NCBI RefSeq assembly: GCF_026683955.1
Contig: NZ_CP113343.1
Coordinates: forward strand, 2,108,001-2,172,000
Source: Arthrobacter sp. MMS18-M83
GTDB lineage: Bacteria; Actinomycetota; Actinomycetes; Actinomycetales; Micrococcaceae
Reading direction: 5' to 3'
DNA length: 64,000 nucleotides
Shown here: in pieces, positions 17,362 to 26,218 of the stretch
Layout: the number at the start of each line of letters is the position of its first letter
How positions within the stretch are numbered: position 1 is the first letter of the stretch
Translations under genes and position numbers: made by a program
Notes under the pieces: generated by a model
What the model was told of the DNA's origin: nothing
The model's database searches: none
What the model saw: only the letters and a program-made list of their open reading frames with translations

Positions 17362-18083
17362 TGAATACCCATTTCCTCGATTGCCCGCGCCAGTTCCCCC
17401 GCCTGATCGAGGCACATGTCCGTGCCACCAAAGGGAGTTCCGTAACTCGGCCCGACGGCGCGCACATCGCGGTTCCGAAAGATGTCTCTAATGTTCCGGG
17501 CGATCGGCCCGGTATCCGCCCCGGAGAACCAGCGAAATTTCCGGAGCCCCTCGCGAGCTTCCGGTACGGCACTCCCCCCATGCGTGAAAGCGTCCGAGGT
17601 CAGCAGCCCGCCTGATTCCGGGTCGAAAACCCAGAGGGTCGGCAGAAGCCGGAGGAGCGGTGAAACGAGTTCGACGACGACGCCGTCCATCACCTTGACC
17701 CGCATCGATGATCCGGGGTCCACGGCAATCCGCTTGGATTCGGCTTTCGAACGCGGCACCGTGATTCCGCCGGTGTACCAGACGGAGCCAACCGTGAAGC
17801 GTTCTTCGATTGCCGGGATGTTGAGGCAGCATTCCATTTCAGTGCGGGTGAGGACAATAGACAGCGGCTCACCGGGTGATAGCAGTCGATCAAGCTGTTC
17901 GATGATGTCCGCCTGGTGAAGGCGAACTCCGGTATCCACGAGTACTGACCCGGACGGGCCCTTGATCAGATAGCAATTCACCGCCTGCGTACGCCGTATG
18001 CCAGGCGGGCACCAGCTCACGCGCTCGTCCAGCTCGATGTCCCCGCCGAGCCGGTAGATCCGGCCGGTAAGCAAGCCTTCCAT
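17358..18083 (-). CDS. Degenerate metallo-beta-lactamase-fold protein, type B of first pair (RTEMEC motif)
   Basis: A 241-residue protein with a good ribosome site (GGGAAGGAG). LVDTGV (about 49-53), LTRTEMECCLN (about 78-88), LLRLLPTLW, TSDAFTHG and GPSYGTP line up in order with the motifs of the type A partner. Every metal-binding His is lost: HxExPH becomes RxExEC, and the final HG becomes YG. It is probably a non-catalytic or differently active partner that pairs with the type A protein encoded immediately downstream with a 4-bp overlap. A homologue with the same losses lies at 21385. Confidence 0.75.
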   Translation of the reverse strand: MEGLLTGRIYRLGGDIELDERVSWCPPGIRRTQAVNCYLIKGPSGSVLVDTGVRLHQADIIEQLDRLLSPGEPLSIVLTRTEMECCLNIPAIEERFTVGSVWYTGGITVPRSKAESKRIAVDPGSSMRVKVMDGVVVELVSPLLRLLPTLWVFDPESGGLLTSDAFTHGGSAVPEAREGLRKFRWFSGADTGPIARNIRDIFRNRDVRAVGPSYGTPFGGTDMCLDQAGELARAIEEMGIQ

Positions 18084-18112
18084 CGTCGCTCCTTCCCTTG
18101 GATCCGAATAGT

Positions 18113-18787
18113 TCAGGAGGTGCTGGCCGTCTCCCAGACAGAGATCGCTTCATCGAGCGTGCAAACATCGTGCCGTGCTCGCATGACTGTCAACGCGGCG
18201 TCGTGCACGACGGCGTCGTAGGCTCCCACCGCATCCTCAAGCAGCACGGCATAAAAATCGTTGTGTACGGCGTCGCGCAGGGTTGCCTCCACACAGCCAC
18301 CGGTGGACACGCCCACAAGCGCAACCGACTCAATCCCTTGGCTGCGCAGCAGCAAGGCGAGTTCGGTGGCAACGAAGGCGCTGGGTCGACGCTTGGTGAT
18401 GATGACTTCCCCGTCCTCGGGCATGCAGGGTTCGCAAAATTCGGTCGCGGGGTCACCTTTGGCGCTCAGTTTGCCAAGGTCGATGGGGCGACCATTGGCT
18501 GCTGTGTACAAGGCGCGCAACCAGGCCGCCGGGGAACTCGCGCCGTCGGGAAGGTTCTCGACACGGATGTGGAAAACCGGCACGCCATTGGCGCGGGCTG
18601 CGTCGATGGCGCGCCCGCACTTTTCGACGACGGACGGCATCATGGTCATGTCATGCCCGGAATCCCCGATTGCGCCACCGGACGAAACGGCCCCCACCTG
18701 CATGTCGATGACAACCAGCGCGGTGGTGGCAGGATCGAGCAACTCCTGGAGGGTGTCGCGCACGGGTTTGCCGCAAATTTCAATCAT
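18113..18787 (-). CDS. Isochorismatase-family cysteine hydrolase
   Basis: A 224-residue protein with the full catalytic triad of the family: Asp28 in LVVIDMQ, Lys132 in TKRRPSAF and Cys165 in GVSTGGCVEATLRDA, following a cis-peptide region. The family includes N-carbamoylsarcosine amidase, nicotinamidase and ureidoacrylate/biuret hydrolases, so an amide or carbamoyl hydrolase is the likely role here. It lies between the binding protein and the first metallo-beta-lactamase pair, with short gaps and the same strand, so all are probably co-transcribed. Confidence 0.88.
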   Translation of the reverse strand: MIEICGKPVRDTLQELLDPATTALVVIDMQVGAVSSGGAIGDSGHDMTMMPSVVEKCGRAIDAARANGVPVFHIRVENLPDGASSPAAWLRALYTAANGRPIDLGKLSAKGDPATEFCEPCMPEDGEVIITKRRPSAFVATELALLLRSQGIESVALVGVSTGGCVEATLRDAVHNDFYAVLLEDAVGAYDAVVHDAALTVMRARHDVCTLDEAISVWETASTS

Positions 18788-18893
18788 GGTCTTCTTCCTT
18801 TACAGGGGATCTGGGGGCTTAGGAGATCTGGGGTCGAGTGAGTTCTGGTCGACAGTCGCCCGCCGGCCAGAACTACCCGCTTCGCAGGGTTGC

Positions 18894-20486
18894 TTACTTG
18901 CCCAGACCGGCGAAATAGACTTGGTCGTTGGTGAGCGGCACGGCCCCTGTAAGGGTGTCCTGCTTGATGATCAGGTTCCTGACCTCCACCAGGGAGAGAA
19001 TCGGGGCGCCTTGATCCACCAATCCAGCCATCTTCTTGAGCAGGGCTGTCCGCTGGTCGGTATTCGCGCTGGGTGTGGAGGCCAGCTGAGTCCGTGTGGC
19101 ATCGAATTCAGGGTTGGACCATCCGGTGCTGTTGCTCGGAGCTCCAGTGGAGTAGAACGCGTAGGTGTAGAACGCGGGATCGGCGATGACAATCGGCTCG
19201 GAGTACAGGACAGCTTGGAAGCGGCCTTCGATGAGCGCCGAGGAGAAGTCGGTCGGACTCGCTACATTCAGCAGCTGCACGGTGATGCCGACCTTCGCCA
19301 GCATGGATTGGATGAGGACGGCCGAACTCTTCGCGACTGGACCCGGGCGGCTCACGCTGTAGCTGAGCGTCAGCGGGAATCCACTCGCGTACTGGGTCTG
19401 AGCCAGCAGCTTCTTGGCACCGTCGGGATCGTATTTGTAGGTGGGCGAATCCTTCACCGTGGGGAAGATCGACCCTGCCGGGTCAGCGAGACCTGCGTAG
19501 GCGCCCTTGGCCAGGGCATCACGGTCGATCGCCATGGACACGGCCTGGCGGACCTTTTCATCTGCCAAAGGACCGGTCTTCGTATTGAACATCATGGTGT
19601 CGCGGGTCTGGCTGGTGCATTTCAGGACACTGACTCCACTGACTCCGGTCATCGAACCGTACTGCTCATATTCGAAGCCGTTGGCAATCTGGGCCTCGCC
19701 GGTCTTGATAAGTTGTGTCCGGGTGGCTGTGTTGGGAACAGCTTTGACCACTACCCGCTTGACCGAGCCCCGCTCGCCTTCCCACTTGGGGTCCGCGGTA
19801 ACTGTCAGGGAGGTTCCAGGTGTGAACTCTTCGAGCTTCCAGCCGCTGTAGTCGGCCAGGTTCTTGGAGAGCCATTTGTTAGCGGTGGGGTCATCCGACG
19901 TGACGTGGAGCTTCGCTTCCTTGCTGTCGTGGATGTAGAACAGGTTGTTCTGCAATGACTCAAGCGTGTAGGAAGTCATTCCGAGGGTGTTGAGCTCGAC
20001 AGTCTGGTCGTCGATCACGGTGACGAGGTTGTCAACGTTGAATCCGCTGCTCTTGAGTGTCCCCTTCATGACTGGCTGGCGCACCATGCCAATCGCCAGG
20101 CTCCATTTCACGTCCTCCGCCGAGAGCGTATTCCCGACTTGGCTGGTGAGCTTCCGCAGCTTGACGATGATCCCCTTGCCGTCCGAGGCGGGTGCGGCAC
20201 TCTCGGCGAGCCGACCGGTCACCGCGGTGGACGGCGTCGAGCACGATTCGTCGTCCTTTGCCCCGGTCTTGTACTGAAGCAGTTGGGAACCGAGGCCGCT
20301 GAGCACCACATGTGATGCGCTGCCGCCCCAAGGCGCGGGGGTGAGACTGTCCGGGAGGGCGCCGACGGCGATGACAACCGACTCAGGTTTGGCCACCTGG
20401 GCGGCGGGGGATGCCCCCGCGCATCCCGTGAGTGACACAGCTGCCGCGGCTGCGAACCAGCCGAGCAATAGACGCGAATTCTTCAT
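18894..20486 (-). CDS. Family 5 (peptide/nickel-type) ABC substrate-binding lipoprotein
   Basis: A 530-residue extracellular solute-binding protein. The lipoprotein signal ends at the lipobox LTGC, and the mature protein shows the family 5 layout: TLSAEDVKWSL near residue 125, KVRQAVSMAIDRDALAKGAY, and YKYDPDGAKKLLAQTQY. It should capture the substrate for the DppBCDF-like importer encoded at 22276-25947 in the same direction. The family handles oligopeptides, nickel chelates, opines and other amides, consistent with the amide-hydrolysing genes around it. Confidence 0.9.
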   Translation of the reverse strand: MKNSRLLLGWFAAAAAVSLTGCAGASPAAQVAKPESVVIAVGALPDSLTPAPWGGSASHVVLSGLGSQLLQYKTGAKDDESCSTPSTAVTGRLAESAAPASDGKGIIVKLRKLTSQVGNTLSAEDVKWSLAIGMVRQPVMKGTLKSSGFNVDNLVTVIDDQTVELNTLGMTSYTLESLQNNLFYIHDSKEAKLHVTSDDPTANKWLSKNLADYSGWKLEEFTPGTSLTVTADPKWEGERGSVKRVVVKAVPNTATRTQLIKTGEAQIANGFEYEQYGSMTGVSGVSVLKCTSQTRDTMMFNTKTGPLADEKVRQAVSMAIDRDALAKGAYAGLADPAGSIFPTVKDSPTYKYDPDGAKKLLAQTQYASGFPLTLSYSVSRPGPVAKSSAVLIQSMLAKVGITVQLLNVASPTDFSSALIEGRFQAVLYSEPIVIADPAFYTYAFYSTGAPSNSTGWSNPEFDATRTQLASTPSANTDQRTALLKKMAGLVDQGAPILSLVEVRNLIIKQDTLTGAVPLTNDQVYFAGLGK

Positions 20487-20558
20487 AATCCTGGTTCCAA
20501 TTTCTGTACAGAGGGAAAGGACGTGTTACGAGTAGTGCGCTGCTGACGTGGCAGTGGA

Positions 20559-21374
20559 TTAGTAACGGTAGGCGTGCTTATGGCCGGCCCGGATGATGGG
20601 CGCTACCTCCGGGATATTGGTGATCACGTTGCCGTGGGTGGGTGCCACGATCTTGACCCCAAGGTCATCCATCAGCTTGCCGACGCGGTCGTAAACCTGA
20701 TCGGCGTCGTTGGCGAATCTGGCCCAGTACAACGCGCTGCCGGTGAAGAAGGCAGCATTCTCGACGGCAATAGGTGCCGAGAGCTCATCTGTTGTCAGGC
20801 CACATTCGCCGGGGAGGTGCACCGGATCCTCATCATCGAGTTCCGGACGGTGCATGTAGCAAAATCCGTCGGCTGTGAAAAGCACACCCGACTTCGGCAC
20901 GAAGCCCCATTGGGTATTCGGCAGATCCCTGATCATCGCCTCGACGATCACGAATTCGTATCCGCCGCCAAGATCCACCCTGTCCCCTGGAACCCGGGCG
21001 TGAAGGTTGGGCACGATCTGCGGGTAGAAAAGGTGGTAATCCCGAATGTCGCCAACGATCTTGATGTCGGGGTACTTCTCGACGAGGCGCGGAAGGTTTC
21101 CCGTGTGCGGGAGCTCCGGGTGGGTCGGGAAGACGTAGCTCAGGGGTTTGTCCCCCAGCAAACCGTCGAGGGTTTCCGAGATGATGTTCCAGCTGGAGGG
21201 ATTGCCCGTGTCGATGAGGATTGACGACTCGGTCCCCTGCGCGAGGTAGGTCGATGTGTGCCCGTGGATAACGCGGTCCTGGAGATGGAAAGGAAGGCAC
21301 GAACTCATCCAGGTGACGCCGTCGGCCACCTCTCGCGGAAGGTCGCGGCTCATTGTTTCTACTAGTTCTTCCAT
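20559..21374 (-). CDS. Metallo-beta-lactamase-fold protein, type A of second pair (HPELPH motif)
   Basis: The ATG at 21374 has AGGAGA upstream; product 271 residues. It shares with the protein at 16534 the diagnostic blocks IDTGNP, FPTHPELPHTGNLP, VGDIRDYHL, MIRDLPNTQWG, ADGFCYMH, VHLPGECGL and PTHGN. The first metal motif is again HxExPH, with Pro where the metal-binding Asp is expected, and the GH motif is again Arg-Asp. The strong conservation of these departures between two diverged copies argues that they are functional. It follows the type B gene at 21385 after only 10 bp. Confidence 0.8.
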   Translation of the reverse strand: MEELVETMSRDLPREVADGVTWMSSCLPFHLQDRVIHGHTSTYLAQGTESSILIDTGNPSSWNIISETLDGLLGDKPLSYVFPTHPELPHTGNLPRLVEKYPDIKIVGDIRDYHLFYPQIVPNLHARVPGDRVDLGGGYEFVIVEAMIRDLPNTQWGFVPKSGVLFTADGFCYMHRPELDDEDPVHLPGECGLTTDELSAPIAVENAAFFTGSALYWARFANDADQVYDRVGKLMDDLGVKIVAPTHGNVITNIPEVAPIIRAGHKHAYRY

Positions 21375-21384
21375 GGGGATTCTC

Positions 21385-22209
21385 CTAAGCCTTTTCCGGC
21401 GCCAACGCCGCGAGCATGAAATCCAGGTGCCGACGTACCAGCTCACGCCCGCGGATCACACAGCCACGGGAAGGGGCAATGGTTTCAGGGGCCAGAGTCT
21501 CGAACTTGTCCGAGAGCCATTCGCGTAGCGGCTCGCACGTAGCCCGCGGGATCCACTCGTATTTCGCGTAGAGATGCTCGGCAACCTGCTTGGCCGTGGT
21601 GGTGTCCTGGGCCAACGAGTCGATGATCCGGGAACCTTCCGGACTCGTCATGGTCCCGTGGGTGAAGGTATCCGAGGTGAAGATGGTTCCTGTATTCGCG
21701 TCCCAGCCCCAGAAGGTCGGGAGGAGCCGCAGGAGCGGCGACTCGATGGTCAAGTGACGCCCGGGCGCCACCTCGATCTCGGGGGTCCGGGCCATGGAAT
21801 CGCCGCCCTCTCCCTTCTGGTCGATCTGCTGCCGACGGCCTCGGAGCGCGAGGCGGCTGAGGTCATCGAAGGCATCGAATGGGTTGATGGCGCCACCGGT
21901 GAAGAGGCGCTCGATCTCGAATTTCCCGGCAATGGGTTCAAGGTTCGAAACGCAGTCCATCTCGCTCCGCGTGAAAAACATGGAGAGCCGGCCGTCATCT
22001 TCAAGCAGTTCAACCAGGTCATCGAGGATCTCCTGGCTGTGGACAGCGAGCCCGGTGTCGACCAACAGCCGGCCGGAACCCTCACTGAGGAGATAGCAAT
22101 TCGACGGCTGGAAGCCGGTTGCTCCGGCTGGCACCCAGCTAACGCGGCCATCGAGCGGAATGGTTCCACCGAGGGCGATAACTTTATCTTCATGCACTTT
22201 AGTGAACAT
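21385..22209 (-). CDS. Degenerate metallo-beta-lactamase-fold protein, type B of second pair (RSEMDC motif)
   Basis: A 274-residue homologue of the protein at 17358, matching it at VSWVPAG, SNCYLL, LVDTGL, FTRSEMDCVSNL, SPLLRLLPTFW, TSDTFTHG and APSRG. HxHxDH is replaced by RSEMDC and the last His by Arg, so it lacks the normal dinuclear site. A roughly 30-residue charged insert follows LFTGGAINP. The annotated ATG lies only 2 bp from an operator-like palindrome (22212-22227) and has no clear ribosome site. Translation may be leaderless or may begin at the GTG four codons in. Confidence 0.72.
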   Translation of the reverse strand: MFTKVHEDKVIALGGTIPLDGRVSWVPAGATGFQPSNCYLLSEGSGRLLVDTGLAVHSQEILDDLVELLEDDGRLSMFFTRSEMDCVSNLEPIAGKFEIERLFTGGAINPFDAFDDLSRLALRGRRQQIDQKGEGGDSMARTPEIEVAPGRHLTIESPLLRLLPTFWGWDANTGTIFTSDTFTHGTMTSPEGSRIIDSLAQDTTTAKQVAEHLYAKYEWIPRATCEPLREWLSDKFETLAPETIAPSRGCVIRGRELVRRHLDFMLAALAPEKA

Positions 22210-22211
22210 GT

Positions 22212-22227
22212 CTTCAATCTATTGAAG
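22212..22227. promoter_or_regulatory. Perfect inverted repeat CTTCAATCTATTGAAG
   Basis: A perfect 7-bp inverted repeat with a 2-bp spacer sits directly upstream of the second type B gene. ATTGAAG and CTTCAAT are the half-sites seen in looser form in the other four intergenic copies, so this is the best-formed example of the putative cluster operator. Confidence 0.6.
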
Positions 22228-22275
22228 TCAGGAGATGTCTGTCAAGACTTCTCAAGGGTTATTGAGGAGGGGTTC

Positions 22276-23346
22276 TCAGGAGTTGGCTGAGGTGATCGCA
22301 GGCGTTGAGCGCACCCGCGGCTGACGTCGTCCTGCCACCGCCTTGCTGCGCGTGCGGGGGTCCAGAAGGGTTATCAGGGCGTCGAGAATGACATAGCCGA
22401 GCAAGCTGGTGGATCCCATGATGAGGACAAATCCTTGAATGACGGGAACGTCACCTTTGAGCACGCCGTCGAGCGACCAACTGCCCACCCCAGGCCAGGA
22501 AAACACGCTTTCCACAATCGCCGCGCCACTGAGGGACGCCGCAAAAAGGAGTACCAAGTAGGTCATGAGTGAGCCGCGAATGTCGCTGAGCGCATACCGG
22601 AACACCTGGGCTGGACGCAGTCCGCAGGCCCTCGCAAACTCGATTTGTGGCGATTGGAGCACCTGCAAGAGGCCAGAGCGCACCGTCTTGCCGAACGGTG
22701 CCGCGAAGAACAGGCCCATGGTGACGATGGGAAGGACTGCGCGGCCAAGGATTGACGAAAACGTGGCCCACTGACCGGCAATTATTGCGTCAATGGGAAC
22801 TGACCCCGTGACGTGCGGCGGGGTTATCTGGGCGCTGGAGAGCATGCCTATTGGCGCGGGCGCGATCCGCAGCTGCTGATAGAAGACGAACAACAGCAAG
22901 AGGGCCAGCACGAATTCCGGCATCGCCATGAGGATGGATATCCAGAATGTGAATGTCTTGTCGGCAAAGCGCCGGTAGCGGTACGCCGCTACCGTTCCGC
23001 TCGCCATGCCGATGATGAGGGCCAAGGCGAGTCCGGGAATCAAATAGATCAAGGTATTGGGGAGCCGGGTCATGATTTCAACGGATACCGAACTGCCGGT
23101 GAAGAGCGAATGGCCGAGGTCGCCGCTCAGCGTTCTGGACATGTACTCGAGGTAGCGTTCCCAGAAAGGCAGGTCCAGGCCAAGCTCAGCGTGAATACGG
23201 GCGATGTCCCCCGGCGTCGCGTATTCGCCCAGCAGCGCCACCGCCGGATCCCCGGGAAGAAGGGATACGAGGCCAAAACTGAGCGTAACGAGGCCACACA
23301 GCAGTAAGGCTGCAATGACGAGCCTTGAAATGATGTAGCGGATCAT
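22276..23346 (-). CDS. Peptide-type ABC transporter permease (DppB-like)
   Basis: The ATG at 23346 overlaps the ATPase stop (ATGA) and gives 356 residues; a longer frame upstream lacks a reason to be translated. The protein opens with MIRYIISRLVIAALLL, contains LPNTLIYL and has the permease EAA loop EFARACGLRPAQVFRYALSD. The family forms one half of the membrane channel for family 5 binding proteins. It is last in the order permease C, ATPase, ATPase, permease B, and the binding protein lies further downstream. Confidence 0.9.
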   Translation of the reverse strand: MIRYIISRLVIAALLLCGLVTLSFGLVSLLPGDPAVALLGEYATPGDIARIHAELGLDLPFWERYLEYMSRTLSGDLGHSLFTGSSVSVEIMTRLPNTLIYLIPGLALALIIGMASGTVAAYRYRRFADKTFTFWISILMAMPEFVLALLLLFVFYQQLRIAPAPIGMLSSAQITPPHVTGSVPIDAIIAGQWATFSSILGRAVLPIVTMGLFFAAPFGKTVRSGLLQVLQSPQIEFARACGLRPAQVFRYALSDIRGSLMTYLVLLFAASLSGAAIVESVFSWPGVGSWSLDGVLKGDVPVIQGFVLIMGSTSLLGYVILDALITLLDPRTRSKAVAGRRQPRVRSTPAITSANS

Positions 23347-24155
23347 GAAATCTTCCCCTGAAGATTCGTGGTGGCAACGGTTGCGGCATAGGGAACCACT
23401 GGCAGCGCGGCGGAAATGAGCGATTGCGTGTAGGGGTGCTGTGGCGCCATCAACACGTCCTGGGTAGGGCCAACCTCGACGATTTTTCCGCGATACATCA
23501 CGGCAACCGTGGAACAAAAATGCCGCACAGTTTCGATGTCATGCGAAATGAAGACGTACGTCAGGCCCCGCGAAGCCCTCAGGCGCGCGAGGGTACGGAG
23601 GATCGAGGCCCGTATGGTCAGGTCAAGCGAGGATGTTGGCTCGTCCAGGACCACCAGGCTGGGATTCGTCACCAGAGCCCGCGCAATGCCTACGCGCTGC
23701 TGTTGACCGCCGCTCAGGTTCGCCGGACGCCGGTCCATGAAATCAGCCGAAAGGCCAACCTCTTCCAAGGTCGCCAAGACCCGCAATCGCCGCTCGGCGC
23801 GGGGGCCGATCCGGGCGACGACGAGCGGCTCCTCTACTATCTGCCGGATCGTCAGGCGCGGGTTCAATGAAGCGAAAGGTTCTTGGAAGACAATCTGCCA
23901 ATGGCGGCGCTTCTTGCGCAGTTCGCCACTGCTGAGGGCCAACACGTCCTGCCCTTCGATGACCACGGATCCGGAGTCCGGCTCGACCAATCTCAGGATC
24001 AAGCGGCCGAGCGTCGACTTGCCGGAGCCGCTTTCGCCGATGATGCCAAGCGTTTCGCGGGCCTCCACGGACAGGGTGATGCCATCCACGGCGCGTGCTT
24101 CTCCGTAAGGAGTGCGGAAGATCTTCGTGACATCCACGAGTTCAAGGAGCGGCAT
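23343..24155 (-). CDS. Peptide-type ABC transporter ATP-binding protein (DppF-like)
   Basis: I select the ATG at 24155, which has GGAGG eight bases upstream; an overlapping TTG at 24161 is too close to that site. The protein has 270 residues. Walker A is GESGSGKST, the signature LSGGQQQRVGIARAL, Walker B LVVLDEPTSSLD and the switch ISHD. The C-terminal tail with the oligopeptide-type PHPYTQSL motif is present. It pairs with the second ATPase encoded immediately upstream. Confidence 0.92.
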   Translation of the reverse strand: MPLLELVDVTKIFRTPYGEARAVDGITLSVEARETLGIIGESGSGKSTLGRLILRLVEPDSGSVVIEGQDVLALSSGELRKKRRHWQIVFQEPFASLNPRLTIRQIVEEPLVVARIGPRAERRLRVLATLEEVGLSADFMDRRPANLSGGQQQRVGIARALVTNPSLVVLDEPTSSLDLTIRASILRTLARLRASRGLTYVFISHDIETVRHFCSTVAVMYRGKIVEVGPTQDVLMAPQHPYTQSLISAALPVVPYAATVATTNLQGKIS

Positions 24156-24157
24156 TC

Positions 24158-25048
24158 TCAAGACCTCCGGGCTTCGGACAATTGGACCTTCGAGGGGTCT
24201 GGTGATTCCGGCTCCCCGGCATCCGGGGTCTCCGCGCTGCCTGGCAAGTACGGCGTCTCGTCTTCGGGACGCACCACGGAGTTGAGCAGCGAGATCGTGT
24301 AAGGATGCTGCGGACGAACGAAAACGTCGGCAACGAGCCCTTGTTCCACGATGCTTCCGCGATACATCACCAGCACGCGGTTGCAGTATGCGGCCACCAC
24401 ACCGAGGTCGTGGGTCACAATCAGCATCGAGCGGCCGCTCACGACTGTCAGGCGGCGAAGGGTGTCAAGCACCTGTCGCTGCACGGTAAGGTCGAGCGCC
24501 GTCGTCGGCTCATCCGCGATTACCAGCTGGGGATTAAGGTAGAGCGCCATGGCGATGACCACGCGCTGCGCCATACCGCCGCTGAGTTCGTGCGCGTAAC
24601 CGCGCAGCACGCGCTCCGGGTCGCGGACTCCCGTCGATTCCAATAGCTGCAGTGCGCGGTTGCGCTCCGAGGCATCTACCTTCACGCCGTGCGCCTTGGC
24701 GATATTGGCAAACTGCTTTTCGATGCGGGTCACCGGGTTCAAGGCGCTGAACGGATTCTGGGCAATGAATCCGATGTCCTTTCCCCTGATTTGGCGCATG
24801 TCCCGCTCGGGCAGCCCGAGGAGACTGCGCCCAGCGAAGGTAACAGTGCCGGCCGACACCTTGCCCGGCGGCATCAACAGCTTGGTGATGGAACGGACTA
24901 CCGTCGATTTGCCTGAACCGGATTCGCCGACAATTCCGACGATCTCGTTGTCCTGCACGTCAAAAGAAACTCCGTGCAATGCTCGGACCACACCCTTGGG
25001 AGTGTTGAACTCGGCTTCGAGTTCCTTGACTTGGAGGGCCTTGTTCAT
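24158..25048 (-). CDS. Peptide-type ABC transporter ATP-binding protein (DppD-like)
   Basis: A 296-residue ATPase with Walker A GESGSGKST, a Q-loop in IAQNPFSALNP, signature LSGGMAQRVVIAMAL, Walker B LVIADEPTTALD and VTHD. The C-terminal PHPYTISLL segment marks it as the peptide/opine-transporter type. Its start overlaps the stop of the permease C gene. The last 25 residues are Pro/Glu-rich and unlike the usual iron-sulphur cysteine tail of DppD, so no cluster is expected. Confidence 0.92.
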   Translation of the reverse strand: MNKALQVKELEAEFNTPKGVVRALHGVSFDVQDNEIVGIVGESGSGKSTVVRSITKLLMPPGKVSAGTVTFAGRSLLGLPERDMRQIRGKDIGFIAQNPFSALNPVTRIEKQFANIAKAHGVKVDASERNRALQLLESTGVRDPERVLRGYAHELSGGMAQRVVIAMALYLNPQLVIADEPTTALDLTVQRQVLDTLRRLTVVSGRSMLIVTHDLGVVAAYCNRVLVMYRGSIVEQGLVADVFVRPQHPYTISLLNSVVRPEDETPYLPGSAETPDAGEPESPDPSKVQLSEARRS

Positions 25049-25947
25049 CGGGTTTGCTCCACTCGTTCCATCTTGTTCTCAATGGCGCCGGCAATGATGT
25101 TGAGCGAGCCGATGACCACCAGCAGGGCCAGCGAGGGAAACGCCACGGCCCACCACTGACCCCGGATCAGCATGCTGACGCCGTCTTCGATCATCGCGCC
25201 CCAACTTGGCTGGGGCGGCTTGACGCCGACGCCCAGGAAGTTCAGGGCTGCAATCGTGCTCAAGGCCCCGGCCGTGGTCAGCGTGGCCTGCACCAGGATC
25301 ACGCCGTAGGCGTTCCTGAAGATGTGGTTGAAGGCCACACGGATGGGCGAACATCCGATGGCGACCGCAGCCTCGACGTACCTGGAGGAGCGGAGCGAGA
25401 TCGCCGCTGCCCGGGACAGGCGAACAAATCGCGGTGCTGCAACCAGGGCGATGGCGAGGACGACATCAGTGGCTCCGCCGCCCATGAGCTGGATGGAAAC
25501 CACCGCGATCACGATGATGGGGAGCGCGGCAAAGGCGTCAACCACCCGCATGATCGCTTCCCCAGCCATCCCGGTAGTGGCGAACAAGCCCAACGGAACG
25601 CCGATGACGAGGGCAATGGCCGTCGCCGCTAGCGAGATGGGAAGGTCGAGCCGCGCCGACTCAATCGTGCGGGAGAACACGTCCATGCCGTTGCCGTCCG
25701 TGCCAAACCAATGAACGGCATTGGGGGCCAGGGCCATGGATTCCACGTCCGGTTGTAGGGGGTTTTGGGGAAGGCGGAGAAGAATCGCCGCAAGTGGAAG
25801 TCCCACAATGATGCCGGCAGCGACGACGGCGAGGACCGTCCCTGATCGTTTGTACGCCCAGGCCCTGCTTTGCTTGGCCCAGTTCGACGCACGTCCGCCC
25901 AGGGACGTCACTGGAGTCCGGGACTCGACTGTCGTAGTTTCACTCAA
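25045..25947 (-). CDS. Peptide-type ABC transporter permease (DppC-like)
   Basis: A 300-residue permease. It has the DppC-type soluble insert NAVHWFGTDGNGMDVFSRTI after the first helix and the EAA loop EAAVAIGCSPIRVAFNHIF. TTG at 25947 is the outermost start and lacks a strong ribosome site, so the start is uncertain. It is the first gene of the importer operon and is read divergently from the aminotransferase, with motif copies between. Confidence 0.88.
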   Translation of the reverse strand: MSETTTVESRTPVTSLGGRASNWAKQSRAWAYKRSGTVLAVVAAGIIVGLPLAAILLRLPQNPLQPDVESMALAPNAVHWFGTDGNGMDVFSRTIESARLDLPISLAATAIALVIGVPLGLFATTGMAGEAIMRVVDAFAALPIIVIAVVSIQLMGGGATDVVLAIALVAAPRFVRLSRAAAISLRSSRYVEAAVAIGCSPIRVAFNHIFRNAYGVILVQATLTTAGALSTIAALNFLGVGVKPPQPSWGAMIEDGVSMLIRGQWWAVAFPSLALLVVIGSLNIIAGAIENKMERVEQTR

Positions 25948-26040
25948 TTGGCACTCGATCCGGTTGACGGGTGTAGGTGAAAGTCATCTTTGACTGGCGC
26001 ATCCGGGCTCCAGCCACTCGACATCCTGCCGAGAATTTGC

Positions 26041-26124
26041 ATATCGAAGTTTCATCACTTTATTGAAGTCATTGATCGAGTGTCAATGGTCACTGTTGAC
26101 AGGACCTTCAAGCATCTTCATTAT
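26041..26124. promoter_or_regulatory. Cluster of operator-like half-sites between divergent operons
   Basis: The gap between the importer operon and the aminotransferase carries TATCGAAG (26042), TATTGAAG (26061), CTTCA (26106) and CTTCATTAT (26115). These are the same half-sites that form the motif elsewhere in the cluster. The divergent arrangement would let one regulator control both operons. Confidence 0.5.
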
Positions 26125-26218
26125 GGTGACAACACCGGCAGTAAGATGAAGACGGATGTCAACCTTGGTGTGAAGCCGAGCCCCTGATCTGTTTTCCGAA
26201 CAAGATTTGGAGACAACA

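Noticed and set aside
18261..19958. A long plus-strand open frame of 565 codons opposite the binding-protein gene
   Set aside because: It is antisense to the isochorismatase-type and family 5 binding-protein genes, which carry clear motifs. High GC makes long antisense frames common.
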